Positions 16,109 to 25,115 are shown, numbered from the stretch's first letter. The stretch: 62,591 nucleotides of DNA from DASTPP01 sp035762175 (GCA_035762175.1 DASTPP010000141.1:1-62591); one strand, 5' to 3'. The notes: generated by a model not told the origin, from the sequence alone. Translations and numbers: made by a program.

Positions 16109-16327
16109 CCCCGACGGAAGTCGGGGGCAGCGGACGCCCGCTCGTGCCGCGCGGAATCGGGCCGGTTCGGAGAACAAAGCCCGCCCCCTCGCCGGGGGCC
16201 GGGCTCCCGCGGGCTTCGGCTTGCCGGGCGAGCGCGCGAAGCGGCTCGCTTCGCGGGAGCCCTGCCTCCGGCAGGGCTTGGACGGCCGTTTCCGCGGGCG
16301 AACGCTGCCCCCGACTTCAGTCGGGGG
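16109..16327 (+). repeat. Structured palindromic repeat element, copy 1 (with inverted end)
   Basis: Starts with hairpin CCCCGAC-GGAA-GTCGGGG (16109-16126), then CGTGCCGCGCGG, GGAGAACAAAGCCCG, a second stem-loop AGCCCG...CGGGCT (16178-16205) and CCCGCGGGCTTCGG. It closes at 16308-16327 with an inverted hairpin, CCCCCGAC-TTCA-GTCGGGGG. Two further copies lie at 45226 and 62282. Having inverted ends about 220 bp apart, it resembles a MITE- or REP-like element. Its right end touches the last codons of the minus-strand gene at 16317. Confidence 0.7.
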
Positions 16328-17777
16328 CGGCGAACGTTCCGTCGGCGCCCGCCGGCGAGCGCGGCTCGGGGCCCGGCGGCGGGGGCGTCAGCGCCTCGAT
16401 GCGGGCGAGCATCTCGGCGGCGAGATCGAGGCCGCCGTGGGTGCTAAACGCATAATCGACGGGGAAGTTCGCGCGCACCTTCGTGCGCCCCGCGTCGGGG
16501 AAGGCCGCGGGGTTCTGCAAGATGGTGTCGGTGGTCTCGTCGGTGCCGCCGTGCTGGTGGCAGCCGATGCAGTTGGTGCGCGCGGCGTGCTCGGCCGTCT
16601 CGAGGTAGGGGTTGCTGCACCAGGTCGAGGGGCCGTGGGCGGCGGCGGCCGAGAGCGCGGCGGCGAGGCTCGGGTGCTCGGCCTCGAAGGCCGCGCCGGG
16701 CGCCGGATCGTGCTCTTCGAAGGCCGTCGTGACGCACATTTTGTAATTGCGAAAGGGCCCCGCCGCGAGGCGCGCGGGGCGGTCGGCGCCGAAGTCGGAG
16801 TTCGGCTGGTCGGACCAGAAGAGGGTGATCCAAAACCAGTCGCGCAACTCTTTCGTCATGATGTGCAGGGCGACGAGGCGCGTCGAGAGGCCCGGCGCGA
16901 GGCGCATCGTGTAGATCGCGTCGGGCCCCGGGTCGGCCTCGCCGTCGCCCGGGCCGAAGGTGCCGCCCGCGAGCTTCGCGGCGAGCGCGCCCGCGCTCGT
17001 GTCGTACGTGGGCAGGGGCGACGCGCTCGTCACCCAGCGCGTCTTGACGGCCACGGCGTCGGGGGGGAACTCACCCTCGAGGCAGGGCGCGAAGGCCCCG
17101 CCCTCGGCCGGCGGCGGCGCCTCGCACTCGACGAGGGGCCGGTAGCTGCGCAAGACGTGGGCGACGTAGGCGGGGCTCAGCAGCGCGCGCCCGTCGCCGC
17201 CGAGCGAGCTCGGGCCCCCGGGCAGCTCGAGCTCGCGCCGCCGCTCTTCGAGCTTCGCTGGCGAGAAGGTCGGCAGCCGCGTCGCCCGAACAACGTTCCA
17301 GGGGAAGATGCGGGCGATGCGCTCGTCGCCGAAGGGCGCGCGGGCGATCTTGTCGGCGTCGGGCAGCGAGCGGAAGAGCTGGTCGAACATCGGCAAGAAG
17401 TCGTCGCGCGAGTACCACGTGTGGAACCTCGGCAGCGTGATGGTCTCGCCGAGCGCGTCGGCCGTCGCGATCGGCACCGGCGCGACGACCTTCTCGACGA
17501 CGGCCCAGGCGGCCTGGCGGCGCAGGGCCATGCTCGCCGAGAGCGCCTCGGCCCGCCCCTTGACCGGGGGGTCGGCCGGGTAGGGCGCGGCCTGCCCGAG
17601 CAGGTAGCGGTCGAGCGCGCGGGCCTCTTGTCGGCGGGTGCCGGGCTCGCCCTCGGGCGGCGCGGGGGCGCAGCCGAGGGCCGAGAGCGCGAGGCCGAGG
17701 GCGGCCGCGGGGGCGCAGCCGAGGGCCGAGAGCGCGAGGCCGAGGGCGCCCGCGGGGCCGGCTCGCCCCGCGCTCAC
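16317..17777 (-). CDS. Secreted CxxCH (cytochrome c-like) lipoprotein
   Basis: 486 residues. The N-terminus has a signal/lipobox (ALSALGCAP) that occurs twice because a 45-bp stretch is duplicated. The body has no recognised enzyme domain but ends with a single heme-binding-type motif CIGCH (C403, C406, H407) in NCIGCHQHGGTDETT and has several other Cys (MCVTTAF, STWCSNPYL). It fits a cell-surface or periplasmic c-type cytochrome-like protein. It starts at GTG 17777, overlapping the stop of the gene before by 4 nt (GTGA), so the two are co-translated. The partner also has a CxxCH site. An electron-transfer role is an inference. Confidence 0.75.
   Translation of the reverse strand: MSAGRAGPAGALGLALSALGCAPAAALGLALSALGCAPAPPEGEPGTRRQEARALDRYLLGQAAPYPADPPVKGRAEALSASMALRRQAAWAVVEKVVAPVPIATADALGETITLPRFHTWYSRDDFLPMFDQLFRSLPDADKIARAPFGDERIARIFPWNVVRATRLPTFSPAKLEERRRELELPGGPSSLGGDGRALLSPAYVAHVLRSYRPLVECEAPPPAEGGAFAPCLEGEFPPDAVAVKTRWVTSASPLPTYDTSAGALAAKLAGGTFGPGDGEADPGPDAIYTMRLAPGLSTRLVALHIMTKELRDWFWITLFWSDQPNSDFGADRPARLAAGPFRNYKMCVTTAFEEHDPAPGAAFEAEHPSLAAALSAAAAHGPSTWCSNPYLETAEHAARTNCIGCHQHGGTDETTDTILQNPAAFPDAGRTKVRANFPVDYAFSTHGGLDLAAEMLARIEALTPPPPGPEPRSPAGADGTFAAPD
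17662..17751 (-). repeat. 45-bp tandem duplication in a signal peptide
   Basis: Two copies with a 45-bp offset (starts 17662 and 17707) encode 15 residues each (ALGLALSALGCAPAA), doubling the signal helix and lipobox of the protein encoded at 16317-17777. Confidence 0.85.
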
Positions 17778-19576
17778 TCCGGCGCCCGCAAGGCGGCGTC
17801 GCTGGCGAGCAGCAGCTCTTGGCCCACCTTCATGTCGCGCACCATGAAGTAGAGCCAGCCGTCGGCGCGGAAGTGCGGCGAGAACGCGAAGCTGCCGGCG
17901 GGCATCTTGGTCAGGCGCGTCTTCTTGCCCGTCTTCAGATCGACCAGCACGATGTTCGACGAGCCGAGCGGCAGCGAGGCCTGGTCGGGGTCGGCGTGGT
18001 CGACGTACTGGTGGGTGACGAGGAAGCGCTCGTCGAACGAGAAGCTCGCCTTGGCGCCCGGGGCGCAGACCTGCGCGACGAGCGGCGCCTCGATCGAGAG
18101 GCCCGCGCCCGCGCCCTGCGCCTTGACGAGGCGCACGCGGTAGGCACTCTGCCCGTTCGTCCGCTGGAAGCGCGCCGAGGCGAGCAGGGTCGAGGGCGAG
18201 AGGATCACGTCGCCCTCGCCGGGGGTGGCCACGGAGGCGGGGGCGCCGACCTGGTACGCCTGGCCGTCGTTCTCCATCGGGATGAACGTGGTCTCGGTGT
18301 TCTGGCCGAAGGGCGTCGGCAGCGGCGTGGTCTGGAAGTAGCCGGCGTCGTCGTTGACGTTGGCGCTGAGGGTCATGAAGTAGCGCACGCCGTCGAGCGA
18401 CGAGCCGACGCTCTGGTAGATGGCCGCGGCGACGGGCGAGCACTTCGGCTCGAGCATCGAGATGGCGGGCGTGGGCAGGGCGGCCGCGTCGGCGATGAGG
18501 CTCTGCCGGCAGGCGCGGATGGCGAAGTCGGCGCCCACCCCGGCGAACGCGAAGCCGTCGTTGCTCGGGAAGAAGTAGGGGTCGTAGAGCGCCGCCACCG
18601 CGATCGGCTTGTCGGGCTTCGAGAGGTCGACGATGCGCCCGGCCGTGTTGAGCCCGAAGCCGACGTAGCGGCCGTCGGCCGAGCTGCGCACCCAGTAGTG
18701 CGAGACGAGGCCCTGCTTGCGCAGAAAGCGCAGGGTCTGCGGGGCCGCGGGCTCGCCGTAGGTGGCCGTCATGTCGCCGAACGAGGCCAGGCAGTCGAGC
18801 GGGTTCGTGGCGCCGCCGCACCCGAACATCGGCGTCGCGAGCTCGGCGAGGCGGGCGCCCCAGCCCTCGGTCTTCATGCGCGCGATGTGCTGCAAGAGCT
18901 CGGGCGCCGCCGTCGTCTCGTCGCAGGACGGGTCGGGGTTGATGCCGTCGTCGAACACCTCGTCGATCGCGGGCGTGCCGCGCAAGACCCAGCCCTTGAT
19001 CTTGGCGAAGTCGGTCGGCGAGAGCGCCGGGCCCCCGAGCGGCATGCCCACCTTCTGCACGAAGGCCGCGTGCTGGGCCGCCCCCTCGGCGGCGCCGAAG
19101 GCCCCGGCGAAGAGCTTGGCGAACTGGGCGCCCGAGGCGCCGGCCGCGTAGAGGCCGAGCTTGTGCGCCGAGAAGGGGCTCGCGCCCGACGAGGGGTCGA
19201 GCCGCAGACAGTCGACCCGCTGCAGCGGCGTCAGGCCGAGCGGCATCACGCACGCGGCCTCGACCGCCAGCATCGCCTCGGCCCAGTCGCGCACCGTCTG
19301 CCGGGTGATGGTGTGGCAGTTCTGGCAGGCGCTCTGGGGCCCGACGAGCAGCGCCTCGACGTCGAGCGCGAGCTGCTGCCCGGGCGAGTTGGCGACGGCC
19401 TGGGCGGCCAGGCCCTCGTCGTCGGGCGCCGCGACGTCGGCGACGCCGCCCGGGGCGCCGGGCCCGGGCGGCGCGGCGCACCCGGCCGCGGCCCAGAGCC
19501 CGAACCCGACGAGGGCGAAACGAAACAAGGTCAAGGTCTGAGTAAAAGTCTGCATTGTCGCGCAGCGTTTTAGCAT
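17774..19576 (-). CDS. Secreted lipoprotein with CxxCH site and propeller-like repeats
   Basis: 600 residues. Signal peptide with lipobox (GLWAAAGC), then one heme c-type motif CQNCH (C84, C87, H88) in SACQNCHTITRQTV, and a C-terminal half with TolB/propeller-like repeats (SHYWVRSSADGRYVGFGLN, RVRLVKAQGAG, FLVTHQYVDHADP, NIVLVDLKTGKKTRLTKMP, FSPHFRADGWLYFMVRD). It is probably surface-exposed and works with the coupled CxxCH protein downstream (4-nt overlap). ATG 19576 gives a charged n-region (MLKR); ATG 19555 is an alternative. The substrate or electron partner is unknown. Confidence 0.78.
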   Translation of the reverse strand: MLKRCATMQTFTQTLTLFRFALVGFGLWAAAGCAAPPGPGAPGGVADVAAPDDEGLAAQAVANSPGQQLALDVEALLVGPQSACQNCHTITRQTVRDWAEAMLAVEAACVMPLGLTPLQRVDCLRLDPSSGASPFSAHKLGLYAAGASGAQFAKLFAGAFGAAEGAAQHAAFVQKVGMPLGGPALSPTDFAKIKGWVLRGTPAIDEVFDDGINPDPSCDETTAAPELLQHIARMKTEGWGARLAELATPMFGCGGATNPLDCLASFGDMTATYGEPAAPQTLRFLRKQGLVSHYWVRSSADGRYVGFGLNTAGRIVDLSKPDKPIAVAALYDPYFFPSNDGFAFAGVGADFAIRACRQSLIADAAALPTPAISMLEPKCSPVAAAIYQSVGSSLDGVRYFMTLSANVNDDAGYFQTTPLPTPFGQNTETTFIPMENDGQAYQVGAPASVATPGEGDVILSPSTLLASARFQRTNGQSAYRVRLVKAQGAGAGLSIEAPLVAQVCAPGAKASFSFDERFLVTHQYVDHADPDQASLPLGSSNIVLVDLKTGKKTRLTKMPAGSFAFSPHFRADGWLYFMVRDMKVGQELLLASDAALRAPE

Positions 19577-19744
19577 ACCCCCCCGGGCCCTATCACCTAT
19601 CTCTTTTTCTCATACGCCCCGCCCCGCGCGACGGCGCGCCCGCCCCCCCGCGGGCGTGACCGGGCGCGTCAACGGGCGGCGCGCAGGCGCAGCCGCGCGG
19701 CCTCGAAGGCGGGCAGGGCGAGGGCGCCTTCGCGCACGGGGGCC
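19577..19744. other. Gap between prolyl oligopeptidase gene and the CxxCH operon
   Basis: Just after the peptidase stop the minus strand has a short coding-like run (GTG CGC GAA GGC..., about 23 codons, ending at a TGA) that may be a remnant. Nearer 19576 an A/T-richer patch (GAGAAAAAGAGATAGG on the minus strand) may hold the promoter of the operon. Nothing firm. Confidence 0.3.
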
Positions 19745-21973
19745 TCAATCGATCAGGCGCTGGGCCAGGTAGACGTAGTGCCGGGCCCAGCGCCGGGCGT
19801 TGGCCGCGGGGTCGGCGTCGTACGAGTGGCCGCCCGAGGTGTCTTCGAAGTAGATGGGGTCGTAGCCGTACTCTTTGAGCCGCGCGGCGAACTTGCGGGC
19901 GTGCCCCGGGTGCACGCGGTCGTCGAGCGTGTTGGTGGTGACGTACACCTGCGGGTAGCCCCGGCCGGGCTTGACGTTCTGGTAGGCCGAGTAGCGCGCG
20001 ATGAAGGCGGCGTCGCCGGGCACGCGCGGGTCGCCGTACTCGCCGATCCACGAGGCGCCGGCGGGCAGCTCGTGGTAGCGCAGCATGTCGACGAGCGGGC
20101 TCTCGATGACCGCGGCGTTGAAGAGCTCGGGGTGCTGGGTGATCGACACCGAGGTCAAGACGCCGCCGTTCGAGCGGCCGTAGATGCCGAGGCGGCGCGG
20201 CGAGGTGAGGCCGCGCGCGGCGAGATCTCGGGCGACGGCGGCGAAGTCGTCGAACGACTTCTGCCGGTTCTCGCGCTGCGCCGCCTGGTGCCAGGCGGGG
20301 CCGAACTCGCCGCCGCCCCGGATGTTGGCGTTGACGAAGACGCCGCCGTTCTCGAGCCAGAGCTTGCCCATCTCGGGCAGGTAGGCCGGGGGCTTGGTCA
20401 GCTGAAAGCCGCCGTAGCCGTACATCAGGGTGGGCGCCTGGCCGTTGGCCTTCGAATCTTTGGGGCGGACCACGAAGTAGGGGACGTTCGCCCCGTCGCT
20501 CGACGCGACCTCGAACTGCTCGACCGCCAGGCGCGAGGCGTCGAAGCGCGCGGGCGAGGCGCGCACCGCGTCGGCCTTGCCCGCGGCCGCGTCGCCCAGC
20601 ATCAGCGTGGTGGGCGTCAAGAAGCCCTCGTACGAGTAGAACACCCGCTCGCTCGAGCGCCCCGCGTCGACGAGCGAGGCCGAGACGTTCTCGGGGACGG
20701 GCAGCTTGGCCTGCCGCCAGGGCTTCGCCCCGTCGGGCGCGAAGCCGACGATCTGGCCGCGCACGTTGTCGTAGACCGCCGCGACGACGCGCCCCCGGGT
20801 GACGACGACGCCGTTGAGCGACTGGCGCGGGCCCGGCGAGAAGACGAGCGGGTTCTCGTCGGCCCCCGGCCGCGGCGCGCGGCCCGCGAGCACGTCGACC
20901 CGGACGGCCAAGAGCGAGCCGGCCGCGTAAGGCCCGCCCCAGCCCGGCGCCCACGCCTCGTCGATGCCGAACACGATCTTGCCCCCGAGGCCGCCATGGA
21001 CGTCGATGCGCTCGGGCAGGCTCAGCTTGACGGGCTTGCCCCCGACGAGGGCCCAGGTCTCACTGCGGAACGTGTCGAGCGGCCGCCGGATCAGCACCAC
21101 CTCGACCTGGCCCGTCGGGCCGCTCAAGACGACGGGCTCGACGCCGGCGCCCCCGTCGCGCGCCTCGCCCCGGTAGATCTCGGCCGCCTCGGCGAGGGGG
21201 GCGCCGCGCTTCAGCCGCTTGACGATGTAGGGGTAGCCCGCCGCGGTCAGCGTGCCCGGCCCGAAGTCGGTCGCCACGAGCAGCTCGTTCGGGCCGAGCC
21301 AGGCCAGCCGGTGCTTGCCCTCGGGCAGCCGAAAGCCGCCCGCCACGAAGGCCTTCGCCTTCGTGTCGAACTCGCGCACCTCGACCGCGTCTTTGCCGCC
21401 CTCGGACAGGTTGACCAGGCAGCGCGACTCGCGCGAAGGCAGGCACTCGACGCCCTTCCAGAACCAGTCTTTGCCCTCGGCCTTGGCGAGCGCGTCGACG
21501 TCGAGCACCGCCTCCCAGGCGGGCGAGGCCGAGCGGTAGCTCTCGAGCGTCGTGCGGCGGTAGACGCCCTTCGGGTGGGCCTTGTCTTGCCAGAAGTTGT
21601 AGACGAGCCCCTCGCGCAGGTGCGGCTTGGCGATGCGATCGTTGGCCGACAAGATGTCGTACGCCTGCGCCCGGAAGGCCTCGAAGCGCCGATCGCCCTC
21701 GAGCCGCGCGCGCGCGGCCGCGTTCTGCTCGTTCACCCAGGCCAGCGCCCGCGGGCCCTGCACCTGCTCGAGCCAAAGGTAGGGGTCGGCCGCGGCGACG
21801 CCCTGCGGCGACAGATCGCCCGGCATGGCCGCGGGGGGCGCCGCGGGCGCCGGCGGCGGCGCGGCGGGCGGCGGCTTGGGCACGGCGGCGACCGGGGGGG
21901 CGGACGCCTCGGGGGGGGCGCAGGCGGCGAGCCCCACGAGGGGCAGCAAGGCGATGGCGATCAGGTTACGCAT
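19745..21973 (-). CDS. Prolyl oligopeptidase (S9A) lipoprotein
   Basis: 742 residues. A serine peptidase that cleaves after proline in short peptides. Signal peptide with lipobox (LPLVGLAAC), Pro/Ala-rich spacer, N-terminal strand and DPYLWLEQV-QGPRALAWV opening, a seven-bladed propeller, then the alpha/beta-hydrolase domain with S601 in YGRSNGG, D685 in TLDDRVHPGH and H716 in SGGHSYDADP, the full triad. Lipid anchoring suggests it works on imported peptides in the periplasm or at the surface. ATG 21973 gives the signal peptide. A 28-bp minisatellite lies just upstream. Confidence 0.93.
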   Translation of the reverse strand: MRNLIAIALLPLVGLAACAPPEASAPPVAAVPKPPPAAPPPAPAAPPAAMPGDLSPQGVAAADPYLWLEQVQGPRALAWVNEQNAAARARLEGDRRFEAFRAQAYDILSANDRIAKPHLREGLVYNFWQDKAHPKGVYRRTTLESYRSASPAWEAVLDVDALAKAEGKDWFWKGVECLPSRESRCLVNLSEGGKDAVEVREFDTKAKAFVAGGFRLPEGKHRLAWLGPNELLVATDFGPGTLTAAGYPYIVKRLKRGAPLAEAAEIYRGEARDGGAGVEPVVLSGPTGQVEVVLIRRPLDTFRSETWALVGGKPVKLSLPERIDVHGGLGGKIVFGIDEAWAPGWGGPYAAGSLLAVRVDVLAGRAPRPGADENPLVFSPGPRQSLNGVVVTRGRVVAAVYDNVRGQIVGFAPDGAKPWRQAKLPVPENVSASLVDAGRSSERVFYSYEGFLTPTTLMLGDAAAGKADAVRASPARFDASRLAVEQFEVASSDGANVPYFVVRPKDSKANGQAPTLMYGYGGFQLTKPPAYLPEMGKLWLENGGVFVNANIRGGGEFGPAWHQAAQRENRQKSFDDFAAVARDLAARGLTSPRRLGIYGRSNGGVLTSVSITQHPELFNAAVIESPLVDMLRYHELPAGASWIGEYGDPRVPGDAAFIARYSAYQNVKPGRGYPQVYVTTNTLDDRVHPGHARKFAARLKEYGYDPIYFEDTSGGHSYDADPAANARRWARHYVYLAQRLID

Positions 21974-22046
21974 GGTCGCGTCCGTTGTCTCGAAGGGCCG
22001 ACCATCATACCCCGGTTCGCGCGCCGACGGCGCCCCCTCGCCCCGG

Positions 22047-22185
22047 GCGCGCGAGGCCGCCGCGAGGGCGGAAGGCGCGCGAGGCCGCTGCCGGGGCGGA
22101 AGGCGCGCGAGGCCGCCGCGAGGGCGGAGGGCGCGCGAGGCCGCCGCGGGGGCGAGGGCGCGCGAGGCCGCCGCGGGGGCGCGGG
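22047..22185. repeat. 28-bp minisatellite, 5 copies
   Basis: GAGGCCGCCGCGAGGGCGGA plus 8 bases repeats at 22053, 22081, 22109, 22137 and 22164, in the gap between the peptidase gene and the lipoprotein gene before it. The promoter of the peptidase gene must lie in the remaining about 70 bp (21974-22046) or upstream of the array. Confidence 0.88.
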
Positions 22186-22209
22186 CCGAGCGCGCCGGGC
22201 CGGGGCCGC

Positions 22210-23118
22210 TCAGCGGTCGGGGGCGACCGAGGCGACGGTCAGAAAGCCCGGGCGCGAGAGCACGCTGAAGCGCGCCAGCCCGAACTCGTTGTCGCCGTCG
22301 TCGAGCGAGGCGTTCAGCGCCACGTAGCCGGGCGGCAGGTTGATGGCGAACGCGGTGCCGAGCGCGTCGGTCTCGTCGGACGCGCGGCTCGGGGCGCCGT
22401 CGACGGAGTAGTAGATCGCGGACAGCTCGTCGCCGTCTTCGATCTGAAAGATTACCTCGGCGCCGGGCTCGCCGTTGCAGTTCGCGCTCAGCAAGACGGC
22501 GTTGCCGCGCCCGGGGTCGAGGGTGAGGCCGGAGAAGCCGGCGAGCTCGGCGAACTGGCCGGCCGCGCTGAGCGGCGTCGTTTCTTCGCGGTCGGCGATG
22601 AGCGGCGGGTGAAAGCTCAAGAGCACGCTCTCGCGCCCCTCGGCGCTGACCAAGAAGTAGCCCGAGAAGCCGGGCTCGCCGGGCATCGCGGGGGCGGTCG
22701 GCACGCGCAGCTCGGCCCGCCCGCTCGCGTCGCTGAGGACCGCGGAGCCGAGGGCCATCGCGCACGTCACGTCGAGGCGCCCGCAGGGCGTCACCGACAC
22801 GCCGGCCAGGGGCATGCCGCCCGACAGGTCGACGAAGCGCAGCCCCACCGTGATCTCGGGCGGCGGCTCGCCCGCGGGAGGCCCGGCGTCGACGCACGCC
22901 CACGCTTCGGGCCGCGCGACGACGGGGGGCCCGCCGCGACAAGCCCCCTCGTAGCAGACCGTGCCCTGGTAGGCGGCGCCCTTCGACGCGCAGTCTTCGT
23001 CGGTCTCGCAGCGGTCGATGACGAAGTCGATGGCGAGGCTGCAGCCGGGCGCGGCGACGAGCAGGGCGGCGAGGGCGCGCCGGAGGGGGCGGGCACCAGG
23101 TCGCGTACGTCGACTCAT
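22210..23118 (-). CDS. Lipoprotein with short Cys-rich repeat and carboxypeptidase-regulatory-like domain
   Basis: 302 residues. Signal peptide and lipobox (ALAALLVAAPGC), then a Cys motif typical of myxobacterial lipoproteins (DRCETDEDCASKG, GTVCYEGACRGG), then a beta-sandwich start (EITVGLRFVDLSGGMPLAGVSVTPC, SDASGRAELRVP) like carboxypeptidase regulatory domains, and a beta-rich C-terminus. No enzyme motif. ATG 23118 overlaps the kinase stop by 4 nt (ATGA), so the kinase and this lipoprotein are made together; it may be an envelope partner of that signalling system, but no direct evidence shows this. Confidence 0.75.
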   Translation of the reverse strand: MSRRTRPGARPLRRALAALLVAAPGCSLAIDFVIDRCETDEDCASKGAAYQGTVCYEGACRGGPPVVARPEAWACVDAGPPAGEPPPEITVGLRFVDLSGGMPLAGVSVTPCGRLDVTCAMALGSAVLSDASGRAELRVPTAPAMPGEPGFSGYFLVSAEGRESVLLSFHPPLIADREETTPLSAAGQFAELAGFSGLTLDPGRGNAVLLSANCNGEPGAEVIFQIEDGDELSAIYYSVDGAPSRASDETDALGTAFAINLPPGYVALNASLDDGDNEFGLARFSVLSRPGFLTVASVAPDR

Positions 23119-25115
23119 GGCTTGAGCTGGTAGGGGTCCGTCTTGTCGAGAGGCGGCGCGGCGCGCTTGCGGCGCGGGGGCGGCTCGGGCGGGCTCGGGG
23201 GCGCGGCCGTCGCCAAGGCGGCCGGGGCCGAGCGCGGGCGCGGCGCCCCGGGCGCCGAGGGCGGCGAGGGCGGCGATGCCGAAGCCGCCGCGGGGGGCAG
23301 CACGAGCTCGACCATCACGTCGCGCTCCAGCGAGACGCGCCGGGTGAGCGCCTGATGCCCCGGCGCCTCGAGCCGCAGCTGGTGCTCGCCGCCGCGCGGC
23401 ACCGCGGCGCGCAGGGGGGTCTTGCCGAGGGGGCGTCCGTCGAGCGAGACGTGCGCCTCGACGGCCCCCGTGTCGATGCGAAGCTCGACGATCTCGGCGG
23501 CAGGCCCGGCGGACGCGGGCGGCGGGGCGGCCGGCGCGAGCGCGGCCGACGTGGTGGCCCCGAGGCCCGAGAGCCGCGCGCCGACGCGCTGCGCCCCCGC
23601 CTGCAGCGCGTCGCGCGCCCAGACGCCCGAGGCCACCAGCGGCACCAGGACGGCCCCCATCACCAGGGGCCCGCGCCGCGAGCGCCCGCGGGGCGGCGCC
23701 GCGAGCAGGGCGGGGTTGAGGGCCGGCACGCCCCGCGCCGCGGTGGAGACCGCAGGCAGCGCCGAGTACGTCGCGCTCACCTGTCCGGGCGAGGAGCCCA
23801 GCTCGGCGCGCATCGCGCCCAGGGGCCCGGGCGCCGAGCCGAAGCCGTCGCGCACCGCGTCGCCCTGCCCGGGCGCCGAGCCGAAGCCCTCGCGCACCGC
23901 GTCGCCCTGCCCGGGCGAGGAGCCGTAGCCCGCCCGCGCCCCGCCCGGCGGCCCGACCGCGGAGCCCAGCTCGGCGCGCACCATGCCGGCCAGCCCCGAG
24001 GGCGGGGGCGGCTCGTCGCGCGCCCCGCCCGAGCGCGCGGGCGGCGGCGCCGGCAGCGTGCTCGCGAGCGCGGGCGAGGCCGGCAGGTCGAAGGCCGAGC
24101 GCAGCGTCACCGAGAGCTGCCGCTCGATCAGCGCCCGGAGCTGCTCGCGGTCGGCGCGGAAGACGTCGCTCGTCAGCGCGGCGAGCGCGGAGGTCTGCCC
24201 GGCCGGCCCGAAGCGGTCGAGCAGCCGCTCGAGGTCGGCGCGCATCGCCTGCGCGGTCGGGTAGCGGTCGGCCGGGTCGGCCGCGAGCGCCCGGTCGCAG
24301 ACGATCGCCAGCCCCTCGGGCGCGCCCGGCGCCGACTCGCGCAGCCTCGGGACGTCGCCCGTCATCAGCCGGTGCAAGATGACGACGTCGTCGTGGCCGG
24401 ACCACATGCGGCTGCCGGCCGCCGCCTCCCAGAGCAGGACGCCGGCGGCGAAGATGTCGGCCCGCCGGTCGACCCCCTGGCCGCGCACCTGCTCGGGCGC
24501 CATGTAGCGCAGCGTGCCCTTGAGCGCGCCCGTCCGGGTGAGGTTCGTCGAGCGGCGCGCCTTGGCGATGCCGAAGTCGACGACCTTCGCCTGCCCCTCG
24601 TAGGTGACGAACACGTTGCTCGCCGACACGTCGCGGTGCACGACGCCGAGCGGGGCGCCGTCGTAGTCGCGCAGCTCGTGCGCGTAGTGCAGCCCCGCGA
24701 GCGCGTCACAGAGGGCGCGCAAAAGGCAGGGCAGCGCCGGCGCCTCGCCCGCCTTGCCCTGGCGCACCCGCCGCAGCAGCCGGTCGAACGACTGGCCCTC
24801 GAGGTACTCCATCACGATGTAGTGCCGGCCCCGGTCTTCGCCGACCTCGAAGGTCTGCACCACGTTCGGGTGGTTCAGCCGCGCCGACAGCCGCGCCTCG
24901 TTCAAGAACATCGCGAGCGAGTCGGGCTCGTCGGCGAGCCCCCCGCCGTCTTTCAGCAGCTTGATGACCGAGAGCTTGATGAAGCCCGAGGGGCCGCGCA
25001 CCACCGCCAGGTACACGTGCGCCATGCCGCCGCTGCCCAGCTCGGTCAGCAGGCGATACTTGCCGATCTGTGCGTCGATCGCGCCCGGCGCTTGCGATAC
25101 CTGGGGCCAGCTCAT
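23115..25115 (-). CDS. Membrane Ser/Thr protein kinase with PEGA domain
   Basis: 666 residues. Kinase domain about 18-290: glycine loop LGSGGMAHVY, ATP lysine K52 in VIKLLK, catalytic D162 in HRDVSASNVF, DFG in KVVDFGIAKA, and MAPEQVRG. The linker has three or four Gly/Ser repeats around G(S/F)G-S-(A/S)PGQGDAVR. A single membrane helix follows (about 478-496), then an outside PEGA domain (about 530-600: VSLDGRPLGKTPL, LRLEAPGHQALTRRVSL). Signals probably pass through the extracytoplasmic PEGA part. The catalytic loop VSASN instead of the usual LKPEN is common in myxobacterial kinases. It is co-translated with the lipoprotein downstream. Confidence 0.93.
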   Translation of the reverse strand: MSWPQVSQAPGAIDAQIGKYRLLTELGSGGMAHVYLAVVRGPSGFIKLSVIKLLKDGGGLADEPDSLAMFLNEARLSARLNHPNVVQTFEVGEDRGRHYIVMEYLEGQSFDRLLRRVRQGKAGEAPALPCLLRALCDALAGLHYAHELRDYDGAPLGVVHRDVSASNVFVTYEGQAKVVDFGIAKARRSTNLTRTGALKGTLRYMAPEQVRGQGVDRRADIFAAGVLLWEAAAGSRMWSGHDDVVILHRLMTGDVPRLRESAPGAPEGLAIVCDRALAADPADRYPTAQAMRADLERLLDRFGPAGQTSALAALTSDVFRADREQLRALIERQLSVTLRSAFDLPASPALASTLPAPPPARSGGARDEPPPPSGLAGMVRAELGSAVGPPGGARAGYGSSPGQGDAVREGFGSAPGQGDAVRDGFGSAPGPLGAMRAELGSSPGQVSATYSALPAVSTAARGVPALNPALLAAPPRGRSRRGPLVMGAVLVPLVASGVWARDALQAGAQRVGARLSGLGATTSAALAPAAPPPASAGPAAEIVELRIDTGAVEAHVSLDGRPLGKTPLRAAVPRGGEHQLRLEAPGHQALTRRVSLERDVMVELVLPPAAASASPPSPPSAPGAPRPRSAPAALATAAPPSPPEPPPRRKRAAPPLDKTDPYQLKP

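Noticed and set aside
17819..19573. Plus-strand frame of 584 residues opposite the CxxCH lipoprotein gene
   Set aside because: High-GC antisense shadow with Arg/Gly/Ala-rich sequence; the minus strand has signal peptide, CxxCH and propeller motifs.
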